Of a DNA stretch of 64,000 bases, positions 18,730-25,949 are shown piece after piece. The notes under the pieces are model-generated. The model was not told the origin of the DNA and ran no database searches. It worked only from the letters and a program-made list of their open reading frames with translations. A program made the position numbers and the translations under genes. The stretch spans positions 1 to 64,000 of the forward strand of contig CACXPX010000010.1 in the NCBI GenBank assembly GCA_902769705.1, read 5' to 3'. The DNA comes from an uncultured Prevotellaceae bacterium (GTDB lineage: Bacteria; Bacteroidota; Bacteroidia; Bacteroidales; Bacteroidaceae). Positions within the stretch are counted from its first letter, which is position 1. Each line of letters starts with the position of its first letter.

Positions 18730-19146
18730 CTACTTCTTCAATAGCTGAAGCGCCCTGTTTTCGGCAGCTTCCATTATCTCGCGCTCACCCTTTCCCTTGT
18801 CGTTGATGCCACACAGATGAAGGATTCCGTGGATAATCACTCTGTGCAACTCTTCGTCGTAAGGCTTGCCCAGCTGTTCAGCATTCGAACGCACGGTATC
18901 GAGCGAAATCACAATGTCGCCATTGATGACATCTCCTTCATCGTAATCGAAAGTGATGATGTCTGTATAATAGTCGTGACCAAGATATTCGCGGTTCACT
19001 TCCAAAATCTTCTCGTCGTCAACGAACATGTATCCCACTTCGCCCACTCGCTTGCCGTAAGTGGCTGCCACAGCCTTAATCCAAGCTGTTGTCTCGCGCC
19101 GTTTGATGTTCGGCATGCGCACACCTTCTGTATTGTACGATATCAT
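18730..19146 (-). CDS. ybeY: Endoribonuclease YbeY
   Basis: The single-strand RNase needed for 16S rRNA 3' maturation and ribosome quality control. The 138-residue protein has the family core ILEVNREYLGHDYYTDIITFDY and GDIVIS. Its metal site is HRVIIHGILHLCGINDKG: the first two histidines (HGxLHL) are present, while the third ligand, His in E. coli (GYDH), is replaced at that position by Asp within INDKG. I believe this is usual in Bacteroidetes. It follows coaD on the same strand with a 14-base gap. Confidence 0.92.
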   Translation of the reverse strand: MISYNTEGVRMPNIKRRETTAWIKAVAATYGKRVGEVGYMFVDDEKILEVNREYLGHDYYTDIITFDYDEGDVINGDIVISLDTVRSNAEQLGKPYDEELHRVIIHGILHLCGINDKGKGEREIMEAAENRALQLLKK

Positions 19147-19160
19147 AACTCTCCTTTCGA

Positions 19161-19607
19161 TTAACGGTTTTCCTTAGGTAAAAACTCTGAGACGTCGCGA
19201 CCGAAGCGCTGCAACTCTCTCACCAGACTTGAAGACACGGCTTCCATGCCAGGTTCGGCAAACAGCAGAATGGTCTCCAACCCCGACAGCCGGCGGTTGA
19301 TGTCGGCTTGCTCGCGTTCGTATTCGAAATCCTTGACCGAACGCACACCTTTCACGATGAACTGTGCACCCTCTCTGCGGGCGAAGTCAACTGTCAAGTC
19401 GGTATAACTGCGCACCTCCACATGCGGCTCGTCGGCATACAGACGGGCAATCCGCCCAACCCTACTCTCTCCCTCGTTATCTTCTTTCGCCGTGTTCACG
19501 CCAACGCCAATGACCAGTTTGTCGAACAACGCCAACGAGCGGCGCACGATGGACTCGTGGCCTATCGTGAAGGGATTGAACGAACCTACAAACACACCTG
19601 TCTTCAT
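19161..19607 (-). CDS. coaD: Pantetheine-phosphate adenylyltransferase
   Basis: Penultimate step of coenzyme A synthesis: 4'-phosphopantetheine plus ATP gives dephospho-CoA. The 148-residue nucleotidyltransferase has GVFVGSFNPFTIGHESIVRR with the (T/H)xGH motif, then KGVRSVKDFEYEREQADINRRL and the ATP-binding PGMEAVSSSLVREL (the ISSTxVR equivalent). It is slightly shorter than the usual 160 or so because the C-terminus is trimmed (FLPKENR). Upstream gene of the coaD-ybeY pair. Confidence 0.95.
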   Translation of the reverse strand: MKTGVFVGSFNPFTIGHESIVRRSLALFDKLVIGVGVNTAKEDNEGESRVGRIARLYADEPHVEVRSYTDLTVDFARREGAQFIVKGVRSVKDFEYEREQADINRRLSGLETILLFAEPGMEAVSSSLVRELQRFGRDVSEFLPKENR

Positions 19608-19798
19608 CTTCTCTATTGTAAATTGTTAATTCTTGCCCGTGCAAGCGTCTTCGTCGTCGCCGAGCGATAAATTGTCAAATGTCCTTTGTTTTGCAAAAGT
19701 ATATATTATTTCTTAAATAATTCGGAATTTCAACCTTTAATTTAATTTCTTTTATTAATTTTGTGTGGCATTTTCTGTGTCCCTTACACCCATTTGTA

Positions 19799-21391
19799 AT
19801 GATGACCCGTCTATCAGCCATCCTCAGCGCCCTCTGTCGCCTGTGCGTCTTCTGTGCAGGTTGTGTCGTCCTGCTCTGTTGCAGCCACAGCCAGTCAACC
19901 GACACGCAAGACAAAAAAAACAACGTCCACGACAGCGTTATCGCTGCACAAAACACGGGAAAATCCTACCGCGACCAAAGCGACTTCAAAATGGCTATTG
20001 CCTATCACCAAAAGGCGGTCAACCTCGCCACTTCCATTGCCGACACCATCGAAATGGTTAAGGCACTCAACAACGTAGGAACCGACTATCGTCGGCTCGG
20101 CATCAACGACATCGCTGCGCAATATCATTACAACGCGCTCACCCTCTCTATGCAGTATAGCGACAAGAAGTCGGAACAAGCCAAGAAAAACCGCGTTGTC
20201 TCTCTCAACGGATTGGGAAATATTTACCTCACTATCGGAAACTTGCAACAAGCCGACAGCATCTTCCGACAAGCGCTGAAAGGTGAACGCGAACTAAACA
20301 GTACGCTCGGACAAGCCATCAACTTTGCCAACATCGGAGCCATCTTTGAAGACCAGCAAAACATCGACTCGGCATGGGTCTACTACCGCCTATCGATGAA
20401 CAAGAACATACAAGCGAAAAGCGAACTCGGCGTCGCTCTCTGCTACACTCATTACGGACGGCTCTACGAAAAGCAAAAACTCTACGACCAAGCCATCCAG
20501 CAATACCAAACGGCTTATAACCTGATGCAGAAAAAGTCAGACCATTGGCATGCACTCGAGGCGCTCATTCCTCTTGCCAACATCTATATCCAGCAAAACC
20601 AACTGCACCAGGCGCAGCAATTGCTCGACAACGCCAACGACATCGCTACAAACATCCAATCGAAAGAACATCTGCAGCGCATACAACTCCTTTATTATAA
20701 TATCTACAAGCAACAGGGCCAAACGCAGCGCGCCCTCGATGCCTTCATATTGGCCAAACAATATCAAGACAGCGTGGTCAACATCAAGACGCTTAACGAC
20801 ATCCAGAACATGAGGGTCAATATCGAACGGCAACGCGTGCAAGAGCAACTCAAACTCTCGCAAAACAACCTTGTCCTCGAACGCAAAGCAAAAGCTGCCG
20901 CCTACTTCGCACTCGCTGCTGTCCTCATCGCGGCGCTACTCTCCATTGCCCTCTTCTACATCATACATTCGCAAAACAAAACCCAATATTCCTCATCCAT
21001 CGCCCAACACCCAACACCCATCACCCAACACCCATCACCCAACACCTCTCAACCCACCCCCAAGCAACAGCAATTCCTCAACCGCCTCAACGACAACATC
21101 TTCTCGCTCATAAGGCAGAATAAACTTGATGCGGCAACGCTTGCCAACCAGCTGGGAATAACTCCTACACAGCTTACCCGCAAAATAAGCAGCATCACCG
21201 GATATAATACAACGACCTATATCACCCTCCTGCGCATCAACTATGCCAAGCAATTGCTTGACAACAAACCACAACTTTCCATCACCGACGTCGCACACAA
21301 ATGTGGATACGACGACATCGCATATTTCTCAAGAATATTCAAAACAAATACCAACATGACGCCTTCGCAATATCGCAAAAGGCTCGCTTGA
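19799..21391 (+). CDS. TPR-containing membrane regulator with AraC-type DNA-binding domain
   Basis: A 530-residue orphan regulator. The N-terminus has a hydrophobic segment ending in Cys residues (VVLLCCSHSQ), which looks like a lipoprotein signal or membrane anchor. About seven TPR repeats follow (residues 45-330, for example NNVGTDYRRLGINDIAAQYHYNAL), then a short coiled coil, a transmembrane helix (AAYFALAAVLIAALLSIALFYII), a low-complexity linker and a C-terminal AraC helix-turn-helix pair (LDAATLANQLGITPTQLTRKI; SITDVAHKCGYDDIAYFSRIF). This is a Bacteroidetes design for sensing a periplasmic cue and acting on DNA from the membrane. The linker is encoded by tandem CCCAACACC/CCCATCA words. 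Start at 19799 or 19802. Its targets are unknown; the DUF4252 group lies downstream. Confidence 0.85.
   Translation: MMTRLSAILSALCRLCVFCAGCVVLLCCSHSQSTDTQDKKNNVHDSVIAAQNTGKSYRDQSDFKMAIAYHQKAVNLATSIADTIEMVKALNNVGTDYRRLGINDIAAQYHYNALTLSMQYSDKKSEQAKKNRVVSLNGLGNIYLTIGNLQQADSIFRQALKGERELNSTLGQAINFANIGAIFEDQQNIDSAWVYYRLSMNKNIQAKSELGVALCYTHYGRLYEKQKLYDQAIQQYQTAYNLMQKKSDHWHALEALIPLANIYIQQNQLHQAQQLLDNANDIATNIQSKEHLQRIQLLYYNIYKQQGQTQRALDAFILAKQYQDSVVNIKTLNDIQNMRVNIERQRVQEQLKLSQNNLVLERKAKAAAYFALAAVLIAALLSIALFYIIHSQNKTQYSSSIAQHPTPITQHPSPNTSQPTPKQQQFLNRLNDNIFSLIRQNKLDAATLANQLGITPTQLTRKISSITGYNTTTYITLLRINYAKQLLDNKPQLSITDVAHKCGYDDIAYFSRIFKTNTNMTPSQYRKRLA
21001..21060 (+). repeat. Degenerate CCCAACACCC(A/T) repeat within the AraC-type regulator
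   Basis: Repeats of CCCAACACCCA and CCCATCACCCAACAC code for the Pro/Thr/Ser/Gln linker between the membrane helix and the DNA-binding domain. A similar word (reverse complement) lies within the membrane protein gene at about 31858-31885. Confidence 0.8.
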
Positions 21392-21555
21392 GAAAAAAAC
21401 TACATTTTTGCTGCAACATCTTTCGACATTTATGCGTCTGAATAATTGAAAGGCTGTTGTTACGGATACGACATATCCCTATCTGGCCTCACTAAAAAGG
21501 ATATAAACGATTATTCAAACCAATAATTACAGAACATTTTAATTGATTAAGCCTT

Positions 21556-22020
21556 ATGAAAAAAATCTTCACCTTGTTTGCCCTGACACTTCTGCTGGCA
21601 ACCAACTCCATGGCTCAAACAGCCGCCGACATTTTCAACGAGTTCAAAGACAAACCAAACGTGCAGTTCGTGAGTCTTCCGAAAACCCTTATGAGCTTGG
21701 CTGCAAATGGTGTGGAAGACGAAAACAAGAAGGAACTGCTGAAGAAAATGGACTCCATTGTCATTCTGAGCATTGAGGACGACGACCAATTGGTCAAACA
21801 ATTCGAGAAGAAAGTAAAGAATCTCTCCAAAAAAGGTTACGAGCAAATGGTGAACAGCAACGACGACGGCGAAAAGGCCCAAATTCTTGTGAAGACCAAA
21901 GGCGACGCTATCACCGAAATGCTTGTCATCAGCATCGAAGACAATGAATGCGCTTTGGTTCAGATTTGTGGGAACATCCGTCCTCAAGACGTGAACGATC
22001 TGAAAGATTTCGGTCAGTAA
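21556..22020 (+). CDS. DUF4252 protein 1
   Basis: A 154-residue secreted protein: signal peptide to NSMAQ, then a DUF4252-type domain (AADIFNEFKDKPNVQFVSLPKTLMSLA, FEKKVKNLSKKGYEQMVNSNDDGEKAQIL, ALVQICGNIRPQDVNDL). The function is not known. It is the first of three paralogues in a row with an ECF sigma factor, so probably the sigma system is controlled by, or controls, these exported proteins. An AT-rich gap of 164 bases separates it from the AraC-type regulator. Confidence 0.85.
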   Translation: MKKIFTLFALTLLLATNSMAQTAADIFNEFKDKPNVQFVSLPKTLMSLAANGVEDENKKELLKKMDSIVILSIEDDDQLVKQFEKKVKNLSKKGYEQMVNSNDDGEKAQILVKTKGDAITEMLVISIEDNECALVQICGNIRPQDVNDLKDFGQ

Positions 22021-22044
22021 TACTCTTCCTCTCTCCTGCTCACG

Positions 22045-22521
22045 ATGAAACAACTATTTATCTCTCTCCTCATTATATTCGCCAGCGCGTCGGCAACTGC
22101 GCAGACGCCTGGCGACCTCTTCGCCCAATACAAAGGGAAAAAGAACGCCGAATATGTGCACATGGGCAGAGTGCTCTTCAAACTGCTGCGACCTTTGGTC
22201 AACCACAATGATGACGACCCTACCGCCCGTACTGTCATGCGCAGCATCCGCTCAATGCGTGCGCTCAATTTGGAAGACTGTTCGCAAAAAGTGAAGGAGC
22301 AGTTCTTGGAGTCTGCCAAACGGCTCTCAACCAAGGGATACGAGCAAATTGTCAGTTCTAATGTCGACGGCGAACGCACACTGGTTCTTGTTAAACTAAA
22401 GAAGAACGCCATTCGCGAACTGCTGGTTCTCAATGCCGACGACGAAGACTGTCAGTTGGTACAACTCAAAGGAAAGATGAAACACGTCGACTTGGACGAC
22501 ATCATCAAGAATGTGAAATAA
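22045..22521 (+). CDS. DUF4252 protein 2
   Basis: A 158-residue paralogue with signal peptide ending near ATAQ and the same layout (DLFAQYKGKKNAEYVHMGRVLFKL, VKEQFLESAKRLSTKGYEQIVSSNVDGERTLVLV, CQLVQLKGKMKHVDLDDI). It starts 24 bases after DUF4252 protein 1 and ends 19 bases before the sigma factor, so the genes form one operon. Function unknown. Confidence 0.85.
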   Translation: MKQLFISLLIIFASASATAQTPGDLFAQYKGKKNAEYVHMGRVLFKLLRPLVNHNDDDPTARTVMRSIRSMRALNLEDCSQKVKEQFLESAKRLSTKGYEQIVSSNVDGERTLVLVKLKKNAIRELLVLNADDEDCQLVQLKGKMKHVDLDDIIKNVK

Positions 22522-22540
22522 AAAAACATACTGAAAACTC

Positions 22541-23035
22541 ATGGAAGCTTCTGCCTTCAAGCAACGATTCATGCCCTATTGGCGCCACCTCTTCTGGACG
22601 GCTTGGCGACTGACGGGCAACACGCAAGATGCTGAAGACCTGGTGCAGGAAGCTTTCCTGAAACTCTGGACAAAACGCGAGACACTTGGCAACATCGATA
22701 ACGACAAAGCCTATCTCACCACACTCGTCACCAATATGTTTCGCGACCGACAGCGCCGCAAGCATCTGTCTATTGCCGACAGCCCGTCAGAGACGCTGAC
22801 TGTTACCGATGAAGACAACCTCATGACACAGATAGAGGCACGCGACGAGTCGGAACAAGTAGGCATACTAATCGGCCAACTACCCAAGCAACAGCAGCTC
22901 ATCCTCAAGTTGCACGCCGTGAATAACCTTTCGGCTAACGAAATAGAAGAGGAAACCGGTCTTTCAGCTACAAACATCAGAAGTCTGCTGAGCCGGGCAA
23001 GGAAAAACATCAAACAAAGATTCAACAATACATGA
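22541..23035 (+). CDS. ECF-type RNA polymerase sigma factor
   Basis: A 164-residue sigma-70 family factor with only regions 2 and 4. Region 2 is WRLTGNTQDAEDLVQEAFLKLW; region 4 is LPKQQQLILKLHAVNNLSANEIEEETGLSATNIRSLLSRARKNI. Its stop overlaps the start of the next gene by four bases, the usual sign of coupling to an anti-sigma factor. It lies between DUF4252 paralogues 2 and 3. The promoters it controls are not evident from this window. Confidence 0.93.
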   Translation: MEASAFKQRFMPYWRHLFWTAWRLTGNTQDAEDLVQEAFLKLWTKRETLGNIDNDKAYLTTLVTNMFRDRQRRKHLSIADSPSETLTVTDEDNLMTQIEARDESEQVGILIGQLPKQQQLILKLHAVNNLSANEIEEETGLSATNIRSLLSRARKNIKQRFNNT

Positions 23036-23415
23036 CGACAATGAACAACAACCAACTCGACTTCCTGCTCCAACAAATCGAAAAAGGCACTGCATCAAAA
23101 GAACAAATGGCTCAAGCCGATGCTTTGCTGACGCAGATGGAGAAACGGATGGAACGGCAAATCGATGGGTGGAACACCGTGGAACGCACCACACATCGGC
23201 GTGCACGCACCATCTCGCTCAAATGGATTGCCGGCATTGCCGCCTCTCTGCTGCTCCTTGTCTCTGTAGCACTCGTTGTCAATTATCGATACGAACGGCA
23301 GCACTACGCCCAGCAACAACCGAAAGACACCTTCGACAATCCCGAAGATGCTGCCGCTGAAACGCAACGCGCGCTGCTGAAATTCTCAGAAACTATCAAC
23401 AAAGCTATCCAGTAA
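23032..23415 (+). CDS. Putative anti-sigma membrane protein
   Basis: A 127-residue protein with a helical N-terminus (LLQQIEKGTASKEQMAQADALLTQME), one transmembrane helix (LKWIAGIAASLLLLVSVALVV) and a short outside tail. It has no zinc-binding HxxxCxxC motif. Position and topology suggest it tethers and inhibits the sigma factor with which it overlaps by four bases, but sequence alone does not prove it. Confidence 0.68.
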   Translation: MTTMNNNQLDFLLQQIEKGTASKEQMAQADALLTQMEKRMERQIDGWNTVERTTHRRARTISLKWIAGIAASLLLLVSVALVVNYRYERQHYAQQQPKDTFDNPEDAAAETQRALLKFSETINKAIQ

Positions 23416-23437
23416 CCCCTATATAACTCCCAAAACG

Positions 23438-23905
23438 ATGAAACAGAATATTTTCACCACGCTCATCGCATTGACGCTCATGTTCGTCATGCCTGCCAAA
23501 AGTTTGGCACAAGACGCGATATTCGAAAAGTTCAATGATGTCAACGGCATCACTACCATCTATATTTCAAAAACCATGTTGCAGATGATTCCAAACGTGA
23601 AAACAAGCAACATCGAGGTGGGAAACGTTGCATCGAAACTCGATCAGTTGCGCGTACTCTCGTGCGAGCGGCCTTCGATGATTGCCAACGTGAAGAAACA
23701 ATTCGTGGATTTCTATAAGAAAAACCAATACGAAATAGTGATGCAAGCCAACGAAGATGGTGACCACGCCACTATCTACTTCAAGAAACTGAAAGCGGGC
23801 AAGTCCGAATTTGCCCTCATTGCTGAAGAAGACGATGAAATCAACATCATCAACGTCAAGGGTGACATCAACTTGAAAGACATACAGCAAATCACTGGGA
23901 AATAA
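23438..23905 (+). CDS. DUF4252 protein 3
   Basis: A 155-residue secreted paralogue (signal peptide to SLAQ; AIFEKFNDVNGITTIYISKTMLQM; FVDFYKKNQYEIVMQANEDGDHATIYF; INVKGDINLKDIQQI). It starts 22 bases after the putative anti-sigma gene. All three paralogues share the layout: N-terminal FNxxxK-like helix, basic strand, Glu/Asp-rich strand, C-terminal GxIxxxD motif. Function unknown. Confidence 0.85.
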   Translation: MKQNIFTTLIALTLMFVMPAKSLAQDAIFEKFNDVNGITTIYISKTMLQMIPNVKTSNIEVGNVASKLDQLRVLSCERPSMIANVKKQFVDFYKKNQYEIVMQANEDGDHATIYFKKLKAGKSEFALIAEEDDEINIINVKGDINLKDIQQITGK

Positions 23906-23968
23906 CACAACAGTTAAAAACTATCTTCTTTTTCCATCATTTTTCTTGCAAAAAAGGCGATTATTCAT

Positions 23969-23976
23969 TAAATTTG
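23969..23976 (+). promoter_or_regulatory. -7 element just before the VirE/DUF3874 gene
   Basis: TAAATTTG ends six bases before the ATG at 23982, with CTTG at the -33 position (23945-23948). Transcription from it would begin at or very near the start codon, so the mRNA would be nearly leaderless. Confidence 0.5.
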
Positions 23977-23981
23977 CCGAC

Positions 23982-24872
23982 ATGAAAATAAAGGTGGACA
24001 TCAACAAAGGGCGGATGGAGGACGAGGCCGACCCCATCCGGCACTTCCTCTATTGGCTCTCTCCGTGGGACGGCAAAGACAGAACGGAAGACTTGGCGGG
24101 GCGCATTGTCAGCGACAATGAAGACTGGGCAATGTTCTTCCATAAGTGGCTGCTGCAGACGGTTGCGCTGTGGATGGACGACACAGCGACTGATGAGGGC
24201 TGCTGGCTGCAACCCGTGCTGACAGAGACCGACGGAGAATGGGGATGGCTCTACAGCCTTTTCGTGGTGCCGCCTGAACTACGCGACTATTTCATCACGC
24301 ACAATGCAGAGTTCCGCCGTCGCTCGGGCAACTGCTGGATAAAGACCTCTACAGCGCAACAGCCCATCACGTCGGCTGCCGACATGCGCCGGTTGGTATG
24401 TATTGCCATCGACAAGCCTGTGCAACTTGAAACACCTATCGACCACACTCAGCTTTTCGCACAAATCAAACAAGAATTGGACGAGGGTGCAGAATGGAAG
24501 CTCAACGACGAAGAAACGGAGCGGCTTGTGGCACGCAACGCTTTGTTCCAAGACGTGAGCGACCTGCGACAGATGATTCTCGCCACATTCAGAAGTCCCG
24601 TTGAGGGCGAAAAGGTAAAGGCGATGAAAGTGGATGACATCATCGCAATCTTAGCTGAGGAATATCCTAATATTCCCCTGTCGGACAAAGCGAATCAGGA
24701 AATTGGAAACTTACTGAAGAAACTGAATTTCGAACGTAAGCGCATCAATACTGGCTCGGCTTACGTTGTTGTGAAAAGAGAGGAAAAGAGAAAGGATAAT
24801 CCGCAAACGAAGAGCGATGTGGGGCATAATCCCTTAGCTGCCGCTTTGCTTGAAGGACTAGGAAAAATTTAA
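23982..24872 (+). CDS. VirE/DUF3874-like protein lacking the ATPase core
   Basis: A 296-residue protein resembling the two ends of VirE-type phage/mobile-element NTPases. The N-terminal FLYWLSPWDGKDRTEDLA..FFHKWLLQTVA matches the segment before the P-loop (WDGKxR, KWL). RRRSGNCWIKTSTAQQPITSAADMRRLVCIAID resembles the region after Walker B (a strand with TS, then RRxxxIxID). A DUF3874-like tail follows (DDIIAILAEEYPNIPLSDKANQEIGNLLKKLNFERKRINTGSAYVVV). The GKS P-loop and Walker B stretch are missing, so ATP hydrolysis is unlikely. It is intact as a reading frame and has a promoter, so it may be domesticated. Confidence 0.6.
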   Translation: MKIKVDINKGRMEDEADPIRHFLYWLSPWDGKDRTEDLAGRIVSDNEDWAMFFHKWLLQTVALWMDDTATDEGCWLQPVLTETDGEWGWLYSLFVVPPELRDYFITHNAEFRRRSGNCWIKTSTAQQPITSAADMRRLVCIAIDKPVQLETPIDHTQLFAQIKQELDEGAEWKLNDEETERLVARNALFQDVSDLRQMILATFRSPVEGEKVKAMKVDDIIAILAEEYPNIPLSDKANQEIGNLLKKLNFERKRINTGSAYVVVKREEKRKDNPQTKSDVGHNPLAAALLEGLGKI

Positions 24873-24940
24873 GAATTTAAATATTATAAAATTGAAGAAT
24901 TGAAGGATTTAAAGAGTTGAAGGATTAAGATAACAATCCC

Positions 24941-25528
24941 TCAAAAGAAGTTCATTGTTCGGGCAAATTCCCAAATCACAATACCTGCCGTTACCGACAC
25001 GTTCATCGAATGTTTGGTGCCAAATTGGGGAATCTCCAGACAACCGTCGCTAGCATCTACCACCGACTGATGAACTCCTTTCACTTCGTTGCCAAACACT
25101 ACTGCAATCGAATTCCCATCAATAGCCTTCCCCCTCAATTGTCTATTGTCAATTGTCAATTGTGAATTGTCCTTTGTCAATTGATTCAGCTTCGTACTAT
25201 TCTCCACCTGCTCAACGCTATAGACAAAGCAACCTTCACGATGCAACTCTTCCACAGCCTCATCGGCAGTAGCGAAATAGCGCCATTGCACAGCATCTTC
25301 AGCACCTAATGCCGTCTTGTGAATCTCTGGATGGGGAGGAGTCGCTGTGATGCCACAAAGATAGATGGCTTTCACGCGAAAAGCGTCGCATGTACGAAAA
25401 ACACTACCCACATTATACATCGACCGCACATCGTCGAGCACAACGATAAGCGGCAACTTCTCAGCATCGTGAAACTCCTCAATGCTGAGCCGGTTCATCT
25501 CTATCGTACGAAGTTTGCGATGACTCAT
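24941..25528 (-). CDS. TrmH/SpoU-type RNA methyltransferase
   Basis: A 195-residue SPOUT methyltransferase. Motif 1 is LDDVRSMYNVGSVFRTCDAF, motif 2 VVFGNEVKGVHQSVV, motif 3 CLEIPQFGTKHSMNVSVTAGI, so the AdoMet knot is intact. It probably 2'-O-methylates a tRNA or rRNA; the exact target is not clear. Between motifs 1 and 2 lies LTKDNSQLTIDNRQLRG, encoded by a tandem AATTGTCA-type repeat (25136-25191). It overlaps sufE by four bases and is the last gene of a U32-sufE-trmH run. Confidence 0.85.
   Translation of the reverse strand: MSHRKLRTIEMNRLSIEEFHDAEKLPLIVVLDDVRSMYNVGSVFRTCDAFRVKAIYLCGITATPPHPEIHKTALGAEDAVQWRYFATADEAVEELHREGCFVYSVEQVENSTKLNQLTKDNSQLTIDNRQLRGKAIDGNSIAVVFGNEVKGVHQSVVDASDGCLEIPQFGTKHSMNVSVTAGIVIWEFARTMNFF
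25136..25191 (-). repeat. AATTGTC-type tandem repeat inside the methyltransferase gene
   Basis: TATTGTCAATTGTCAATT and TGAATTGTCCTTTGTCAATT form several degenerate 8-9-bp repeats. The same word occurs between genes at 6854-6870. Here it is in frame and codes for a polar loop. Confidence 0.75.
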
Positions 25529-25944
25529 TTCACGGAATATGCCAAAGCGTAGGCTTTAATCTGCTTCACCATAGCCAACAATCCGTTCGAGCGGGTTGGT
25601 GACAAATGTTCGCGCAATCCTATCTGCTCTATGAAATAAAGCTCGGAATCGAGAATATCTTTTGCCGATTGTCCGCTGAGCACATGAATGAGCAAAGCGA
25701 TGATTCCCTTTACTATCAACGCATCGCTGTCGGCTGAGAACCAAAGTTTTCCTTCACGCTCCTCGCATTGCAGCCACACACGACTCTGACAACCGTCAAT
25801 CAGGTTTTGTTCGGTCTTATATCGCTCGTCAAGCGGCTCAAGATCGTTTCCCAAGTCGATGAGCAGCTGATAGCGGTCCATCCAGTCGTCGAAATCAGCG
25901 AACTGCTCTATTACTTCGTTTTGTAATTCGTTTATTGTCGGCAT
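25525..25944 (-). CDS. sufE: SufE-family cysteine desulfuration protein
   Basis: A 139-residue sulfur acceptor that takes persulfide from a SufS-type desulfurase. The family core is present: EQFADFDDWMDRYQLLIDLG, NLIDGCQSRVWLQCEE (the catalytic Cys is in GCQS), and LLIHVLSGQSAKDIL. No suf operon is near. The 5' end follows the U32 gene by five bases, and the stop overlaps the methyltransferase start by four. Confidence 0.92.
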   Translation of the reverse strand: MPTINELQNEVIEQFADFDDWMDRYQLLIDLGNDLEPLDERYKTEQNLIDGCQSRVWLQCEEREGKLWFSADSDALIVKGIIALLIHVLSGQSAKDILDSELYFIEQIGLREHLSPTRSNGLLAMVKQIKAYALAYSVK

Positions 25945-25949
25945 ATTTT

